Of a stretch of 9,679 nucleotides of DNA, positions 5,706 to 9,679 are shown one piece after another. Source of the DNA: DATBMY01 sp036554605 (GTDB lineage: Bacteria; Acidobacteriota; Blastocatellia; UBA7656); NCBI GenBank assembly GCA_036554605.1, contig DATBMY010000180.1:1-9679 (forward strand), read 5' to 3'. The notes below the pieces were generated by a model. The model saw nothing but the letters and a program-made list of their open reading frames with translations. It made no database searches and was not told the DNA's origin. Both the position numbers and the translations under genes were made by a program. Position 1 is the stretch's first letter; each line of letters opens with the position of its first letter.

Positions 5706-6696
5706 TTTGCTGCTTTACTATATCCATAACCTGCCGGGCAAGCCTCAGCTTATCTTCCATTCCCGTCATTACCGTATTCAACGCGCGCGTCGTGATTCCT
5801 AGTTTCTCAATGCTCGCGCCGATTTGAGCGTCTCGCTCGTCGATGATAAATATGTCGACCAGATCGCGATAAACTTCGGCCACCCCGCGGGCCGAAACTT
5901 CGTATCCGAGGGCGCGCAACATGTCGGCTGCCGGGCCTTTCAAAGCGCGCCCCGAGATTATAGGGCTTATAGCGATGACCTTAGCGGCGCTCTCTTTAAT
6001 GGCCTCGCGCATGCCCGGCACGGCAAGTATAGGGCCTATGCTTATGAATGGATTGCTCGGGCAGATCAAAACGGCATCGGCCGAGCGTATGGCCTCGATT
6101 GCGCCAGGCGCGGGGCGCGCAAATTCGATACGGTCGAAGCTGATGGCTCGCACTTGCGGCTCGCACCTGCGCCCGACGAAATACTCTTGAAAATGCATCT
6201 CGCCTTCGTCGGTCGAGACGCGCGTGGGCGTGTAAGAGTCCGTCATCGGCAGTATGGTCGACCGCACGCCGAGCGCGCGGCCAAGCGCCCGTGTCGCCTC
6301 CGTCAGCGTGCGCCCCTGCTTGAGCATCTCGGCGCGGCGTATGTGAGTAGCGAGATCGCGGTCGCCGAGCTTGAACCAGGCCGGGCCGCCGAGGCGCTCG
6401 ATCATCTTCAAGCACTCGAACGTGTCGCCGGCCACGCCCCAGCCCGTCTCCTCGTTGATCACGCCCGCGAGCGTGTAAATAACCGTGTCTATATCGGGCG
6501 AGACGCGAAGCCCGAGCAATTCTATATCGTCGCCGGTGTTTGAGATTATGGTTATATCTTCAGGGGCTGTCGCGCCCGCGAGCCCGACGAGAAACTTCGC
6601 CGCGCCAATACCTCCCGCCAGCGCCACGATCCTGGCAGTGGTCGGTAGTTGCTGGTCTGTAGAATTGTATTTGAAATCTGAGATAGCATCTTTCAT
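5686..6696 (-). CDS. cofD: 2-phospho-L-lactate transferase CofD/FbiA (F420-0 or dehydro-F420-0 synthase)
   Basis: CofD transfers the phospho-three-carbon unit from its GDP- or GPP-activated donor to the deazaflavin Fo, giving F420-0 or dehydro-F420-0. The 336-residue product shows the whole family pattern: 'ALAGGIGAAKFLVGL' at 25-39 (Rossmann-like first loop), 'SNTGDD' at 52-57, 'SPDIDT' at 66-71, 'LGDRDLATHIRR' at 110-121, 'PMTD' at 150-153, 'ICPSNPFISIGPIL' at 211-224 and 'SPIISGRALKGPA' at 244-256. Family members usually begin almost directly at the 'IVALAGG' strand. Here about 22 extra residues (MKDAISDFKYN...) come first, partly encoded by a degenerate heptamer repeat. An AAGG site 7 nt before the ATG supports this start. 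The gene lies 37 nt after npdG and 56 nt before cofC on the same strand. The C-terminal RVRSEE is encoded by another heptamer array. Confidence 0.95.
   Translation of the reverse strand: MKDAISDFKYNSTDQQLPTTARIVALAGGIGAAKFLVGLAGATAPEDITIISNTGDDIELLGLRVSPDIDTVIYTLAGVINEETGWGVAGDTFECLKMIERLGGPAWFKLGDRDLATHIRRAEMLKQGRTLTEATRALGRALGVRSTILPMTDSYTPTRVSTDEGEMHFQEYFVGRRCEPQVRAISFDRIEFARPAPGAIEAIRSADAVLICPSNPFISIGPILAVPGMREAIKESAAKVIAISPIISGRALKGPAADMLRALGYEVSARGVAEVYRDLVDIFIIDERDAQIGASIEKLGITTRALNTVMTGMEDKLRLARQVMDIVKQQRVRSEE
6633..6660 (+). repeat. Degenerate heptamer array inside the 5' end of cofD, inverted relative to the upstream array
   Basis: The plus strand divides into TGGCAGT, GGTCGGT, AGTTGCT, GGTCTGT. 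Compared with the reverse complement of the array at 6708-6735, about 21 of 28 positions match, including 11 in a row (CAGTGGTCGGT, 6636-6646). It falls in CofD codons 13-22 (TDQQLPTTAR). Confidence 0.6.
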
Positions 6697-6707
6697 ATTC
6701 GAGCCTT
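6661..6707 (-). promoter_or_regulatory. cofD translation start region in the loop of a predicted mRNA hairpin
   Basis: The 47 nt between the two inverted heptamer arrays hold the cofD AAGG ribosome site (6704-6707) and ATG (6694-6696). Pairing of the flanking arrays (CAGTGGTCGGT with ACCGACCACTG, plus weaker pairs further in) would place the start region in a large loop. The effect on translation is inferred and could go either way. Confidence 0.4.
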
Positions 6708-6735
6708 ACTGACCACCGACCACCGACCACTGATC
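6708..6735 (-). repeat. Four-unit heptamer tandem repeat between npdG and cofD
   Basis: The plus strand divides exactly into ACTGACC, ACCGACC, ACCGACC, ACTGATC; on the transcribed strand this is GATCAGT, GGTCGGT, GGTCGGT, GGTCAGT. It fills nearly all of the 37-nt gap between the two genes and reaches 2 nt into the npdG stop codon. It looks like the short tandem heptamer repeats known from some bacterial intergenic regions. Confidence 0.8.
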
Positions 6736-7405
6736 AAAGTCCTATGACGCGGTAGCGCGCCGTCTTGATCTTGTTGCGGCGATTTATGCCTATGGCGAGG
6801 ACGGTCATTCGCTCGATGGTCCGCGCGCTTTCGAGCAATCCCGCGTCCAGGGGGCGCAGCCCTTCGATAAAACTGATGGCTTCAATCGCGCGCGCCTTCG
6901 CCTCTTTTGAATCGCTAGCGACGAAAGTGTCGCAATCGAGCGGCTCGTGTATCTCCGCGAGCAGGTGCGCGGGCTCGGTCTTGAACGCGGCGACAAGGGG
7001 AAGGGACTCGGGCAGCCGCGCGCGCAGGTGCTCGCTTGCCGACCCTTCGGGCAATTCGATATAACGCGCGCGCCCCTTCTCGAACGAGACGGGAACGGTG
7101 ATATCAATCAGCACCGCCGACTCGTTGAAATCCGAAATGTGCGATTCGATTGTCGAGGCGGCGTGCTCGAACGGAACGGTCAGCAGCACAAGCTCGCCCG
7201 CGCGTATCGCGTCAGTGTTTTCGGCCGCTCTAATAAGCTTGCCGCCAAGCTCGCGGTTCAATTCTTCGACGGTCGCGCCGGCGCGCTCTTTTGAGCGGGA
7301 GCCTAAAATGACCTCGGCCCCGGCCTTCGCCCATCTTAGCGCGAGCCCGCGCCCCTCTTCGCCGGTCCCGCCTATCAAAGAGACTTTCAATTCATTTACG
7401 TTCAT
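6734..7405 (-). CDS. npdG: F420:NADP oxidoreductase (NADPH-dependent F420 reductase)
   Basis: This enzyme passes hydride between NADPH and coenzyme F420, supplying reduced F420 or recovering NADPH. From the ATG at 7405 the product is 223 residues. The N-terminal Rossmann segment 'SLIGGTGEEGRGLALR' (9-24) is followed by 'VILGSRSKERA' (32-42), where S36/R37 sit where the NADP 2'-phosphate is usually held. Then come 'VLLTVPFEHA', 'IDITVPV', 'LVAAFKTEPAHLL' and the family-specific end 'RPLDAGLLESARTIER' plus 'AIGINRRNK'. An upstream in-frame ATG at 7450 adds 15 residues (MATSTLILLK...) with unusual TTG/ATA/AGA codons, so I consider 7405 likelier; neither has a clear Shine-Dalgarno. It is the first gene of the F420 cluster, 37 nt before cofD. 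The function is well supported; only the start is uncertain. Confidence 0.92.
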   Translation of the reverse strand: MNVNELKVSLIGGTGEEGRGLALRWAKAGAEVILGSRSKERAGATVEELNRELGGKLIRAAENTDAIRAGELVLLTVPFEHAASTIESHISDFNESAVLIDITVPVSFEKGRARYIELPEGSASEHLRARLPESLPLVAAFKTEPAHLLAEIHEPLDCDTFVASDSKEAKARAIEAISFIEGLRPLDAGLLESARTIERMTVLAIGINRRNKIKTARYRVIGL

Positions 7406-7505
7406 CTGGTCCAATCTCGCTTTCAACAATATGAGAGTCGACGTTGCCATCCATGAAAGCGAGTGTCAATGCTCGGCGCGAGATGAAGCTGAGAGAGAGG
7501 GAGGA
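7406..7505 (-). promoter_or_regulatory. Leader/promoter region of the F420 cluster, with an isolated TTGACA
   Basis: A perfect -35 hexamer, TTGACA, lies on the reverse strand at 7464-7469. The hexamers 16-18 nt downstream (best CAACGT) are poor -10 boxes, so I only call this a possible promoter region. If used, transcription would begin inside the 15-residue extension of the longer npdG form, which would favour the 7405 start. Confidence 0.25.
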
Positions 7506-7540
7506 GGGGCGGCATTGCCGGCAACGAACCGCGCCGCCCC
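7506..7540 (-). terminator. GC-rich hairpin downstream of the HD-GYP gene
   Basis: GGGGCGGC (stem, 8 bp) and GCCGCCCC enclose a 19-nt loop, starting 21 nt after the HD-GYP stop codon. On the transcribed strand it is followed by a C/T-rich run (TCCTCCCTCTCTCTC) rather than a clean U-tract. It is therefore a terminator-like or transcript-protecting stem between the HD-GYP gene and the F420 genes. Partial readthrough cannot be excluded. Confidence 0.45.
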
Positions 7541-7561
7541 GGTGGAGATCAGCTGGAGGAT

Positions 7562-9679
7562 TTATATGAGGCGTTTGTGGTCGAGGGCGCCGCTCATGGC
7601 GGCTGGGAGCATGTCAATGCTGTCGCGAGCGGCGTTGCAGTCCAGGAGCGCCGCTTCAAGCAGCGAGTCGAAGCTGTCGCCGTCGCCGGGGCTCGTGGCC
7701 GAGCCGAAGGTTATAGAGACAATCGATTCTTCGGACTGTATGGCGCTGCGCATGCGGGCGCGTGCCTCGGTCGCTTCGGTCTGCCCGCTTTCGGGCAGCA
7801 GCGCGACAAGCAGGTTGCCCGTGTGCCGCCCGCACAGGTCGGTCTCTCGCACCTGCTGCTTCATCAGTCTCTCCAGGTGAGCGAGCATCTGGTCGGTGCT
7901 CACGCCCTTCTCGGCGGCGGCCTCTTCAAGGTTGCTTACGGTCGCGGCGATAAGCGATATGGGCGTGCCGAGCCGGCGACTGCGCGCGAACTCGCGGTCG
8001 AATTGCGTCATAAGCGCTCGCTTGCCTGCAAATCCCGTTGAAGGATCGTGGAAGTTGGAGCGCTGCGCCTCCTCGAACGTGAGCGCGTTATAGACGGCGT
8101 CGCTCGCCGGCTGGCTCACCGATTCCATCAGCTGTATGTGCTCGCTGCCGTAGGCGGTGATCTCGGTCGAGTAGAGCGCGATTGCGCCGAGCGCCTCATG
8201 GTTTTTGACCAGCGGAAAGACGATCACGCCCCGGTATCTGCTCGCCTCCGCGACCCCTAAGAATCCCAGGTCGAGCGCCGGGTTCGTGTTGTACATCGGG
8301 CGCTGGTTGGTAATGACATAGCCGGTTATGCCGGCCTCGGCCTGCATGCGTCGCTTGATAAATTTATCGGCGTGCAATCCAACCGCATGAACGATCTCAA
8401 ACTCGGAGCGCGTGCCGTCGTAGAGCGAGATAGCGCAGGTCGTAAACGGTATGAGCTTCGACAGCCGGTTGGCAAGTATGGCGACCGTGTCTTCGAGCGA
8501 GAGAATGCTCGAAAGCGTTCTCGACAATTCGTAAAGCGCCGTCACGCGCTGGTTGGTTTCAGCAATCGAGTTGAGCGCGGCCGCGGCCCTGTCGACTTGC
8601 GGCGCGGCCGCAAACCCGGCGGCGGGTTTCGCCTGTGCCATCGCGGCGGATTCGGACTTCGCGCGCTTGTCCGGTTGCGGAGCCTTGAAGGATGCGCTGG
8701 CGGCCTCCTGCTCAAGCTTGTCGACTATAGATAGAAACATCTTTACAAGCTGCGGATCGAAGAATGTCCCGGCGTTCTGCTCGATATAGTCGAGGGCTTC
8801 TTCACGCGTCATGCCGGTCTTATAAGGCCGGTCCGAGCGCAGCGCGTCATAGTTGTCGACCAGCGTCAATATGCGCGCGGTGATCGGTATCTCTTCGCCC
8901 TTGAGCCCGTCGGGGTAGCCGCGGCCATCCCATCGCTCGTGGTGGTGGCGAACTATCGGCACTACCGGATAGCGGAAATCCACGTTTGAGAGCATGTCCG
9001 CGCCGATGATCGTGTGCATCTTCATCTGCTCGAACTCGTGCTCGGAGAGTTTGCCGGGCTTGTTGAGGATGTAGGCGGGGACGCCGATCTTTCCTATATC
9101 GTGCAGCAGCGCGCCCGCCCTCAAGGCTTCAATCTCCAGATCCGAAAGACCGGCGAGTTCACCCATCCTGCACGCAAAAAGACGAACCCGCTGGATGTGA
9201 TCGTGAGTGACGTCGTCTTTCGCGTCGATCGCCATCGCGAGCATTTCGAGAATCGAGTCGTAGATGTCGGTCAGCTCTTCGTAATGACTTTCATGTTCGC
9301 GAACTTTGTCGTGATGGTTCTTAAAGTTGTAGTAGATGGTGATTAGAACCAGCAGAGAGAGTCCCAGGATGATCCCGCTGAATGCAAGTCCATACTCACG
9401 CAGACCGTAGGCTACCAATCCCGCTGCTACAGCCCCGACGATAAAGGAGACCGGTTCCCACGGAAACGTACCCCGTAACCTGTCCCACAGCTTGCCGAGG
9501 CGGCTCAGATGAATCAGCAGGCCACCCATTACGAACTGCAAGACGTAGCTCGTCAATGCCATCGCAACGAGCGGCGTCACCAACGCGGCGAGTTTCTGGC
9601 CTGGTCCGCCTGACGACTCCGGCTGCATATACCGTTCGGTCGCGTAGTAGACGGTTCCAGCAACATAAATCGCCAGCGC
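7562..9679 (-). CDS. Membrane-anchored HD-GYP cyclic-di-GMP phosphodiesterase with GAF and degenerate GGDEF domains, N-terminus cut by window edge
   Basis: The frame stays open past the first internal ATG (9628) to the window edge: 17 more codons (ALAIYVAGTVYYATERY) look like membrane protein, so the true start is outside. Numbering from that ATG, hydrophobic segments lie near 14-40, 58-76 and 80-100. The HD-GYP domain spans about 125-305: 'HIQRV' (H144), 'LLHDIGKIG' with H176/D177/K180, H205, 'HHHERWDGRGYP' at 228-239 and 'VDNYDALRSDRPY' at 257-269. All key residues are present, so it should hydrolyse cyclic-di-GMP. An Ala/Pro-rich linker (308-350) leads to a GAF domain (about 365-515). A GGDEF-like domain follows (528-670): it starts 'DPSTGFAGKRAL', but 'GRHTGNLLVALLP' has TGNLL where GGDEF should be and the DxDxFK metal site is lost, so it cannot be an active cyclase. 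It likely tunes phosphodiesterase activity in response to a GAF or membrane signal. It lies 156 nt upstream of npdG on the same strand. Confidence 0.9.
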   Translation of the reverse strand, partial: ALAIYVAGTVYYATERYMQPESSGGPGQKLAALVTPLVAMALTSYVLQFVMGGLLIHLSRLGKLWDRLRGTFPWEPVSFIVGAVAAGLVAYGLREYGLAFSGIILGLSLLVLITIYYNFKNHHDKVREHESHYEELTDIYDSILEMLAMAIDAKDDVTHDHIQRVRLFACRMGELAGLSDLEIEALRAGALLHDIGKIGVPAYILNKPGKLSEHEFEQMKMHTIIGADMLSNVDFRYPVVPIVRHHHERWDGRGYPDGLKGEEIPITARILTLVDNYDALRSDRPYKTGMTREEALDYIEQNAGTFFDPQLVKMFLSIVDKLEQEAASASFKAPQPDKRAKSESAAMAQAKPAAGFAAAPQVDRAAAALNSIAETNQRVTALYELSRTLSSILSLEDTVAILANRLSKLIPFTTCAISLYDGTRSEFEIVHAVGLHADKFIKRRMQAEAGITGYVITNQRPMYNTNPALDLGFLGVAEASRYRGVIVFPLVKNHEALGAIALYSTEITAYGSEHIQLMESVSQPASDAVYNALTFEEAQRSNFHDPSTGFAGKRALMTQFDREFARSRRLGTPISLIAATVSNLEEAAAEKGVSTDQMLAHLERLMKQQVRETDLCGRHTGNLLVALLPESGQTEATEARARMRSAIQSEESIVSITFGSATSPGDGDSFDSLLEAALLDCNAARDSIDMLPAAMSGALDHKRLI

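Noticed and set aside
5824..6543. 239-residue open frame on the plus strand opposite cofD
   Set aside because: It is a shadow of the well-supported cofD gene, with no ribosome site and no recognisable domain.
7098..7880. 260-residue open frame on the plus strand spanning the npdG start, the intergenic hairpin and the HD-GYP 3' end
   Set aside because: It is Ser/Ala/Arg-rich low-complexity translation antisense to two real genes, and shows no motif.
1..9679. CRISPR arrays, tRNA genes, insertion sequences, attachment sites
   Set aside because: The only direct repeats are in-frame delta-60 codons and short heptamers. I found no spaced identical repeats, transposase motifs or cloverleaf sequences by eye.

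Overview
The window is GC-rich bacterial chromosome with seven protein-coding genes and no tRNA, rRNA, insertion sequence or CRISPR array that I can see. The gene types suggest a soil-type bacterium, possibly Acidobacteriota: a winged-helix/TolB-like/TPR regulator without a membrane segment, a secreted delta-60 repeat protein, a Tat-signal class V PLP enzyme, and short heptanucleotide tandem repeats. The phylum call is inference from gene content, not proof.

Layout. Positions 1-960 (minus) hold the N-terminal 320 residues of a secreted delta-60 repeat beta-propeller-like protein that runs off the left edge. A 122-bp divergent intergenic region (961-1082) with overlapping back-to-back promoter candidates separates it from a 589-residue cytoplasmic regulator (1083-2852, plus). 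That gene converges with only 1 nt of spacing on a Tat-signal class V aminotransferase-fold enzyme (2854-4143, minus).

The core is a minus-strand coenzyme F420 cluster, in transcription order npdG (F420:NADP oxidoreductase), cofD (phospholactate/PEP transferase), cofC (guanylyltransferase) and cofE (glutamate ligase). The aminotransferase lies 81 nt downstream of cofE on the same strand. CofC makes the activated three-carbon phosphate, CofD joins it to the deazaflavin Fo, CofE adds the glutamate tail, and NpdG exchanges electrons between F420 and NADP. Not present in the window are the Fo synthase (CofG/CofH or FbiC) and the flavin reductase domain that is fused to CofE in actinobacterial FbiB.

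Upstream of npdG on the same strand, behind a GC-rich hairpin, is a membrane-anchored HD-GYP cyclic-di-GMP phosphodiesterase with GAF and degenerate GGDEF domains. Its N-terminus runs off the right edge.

The least expected non-coding structure is around cofD. Four heptamers lie just upstream of its start, an inverted degenerate copy lies inside its first codons, and the start codon and Shine-Dalgarno sequence fall in the predicted loop. A second, unrelated heptamer array overlaps its stop codon.
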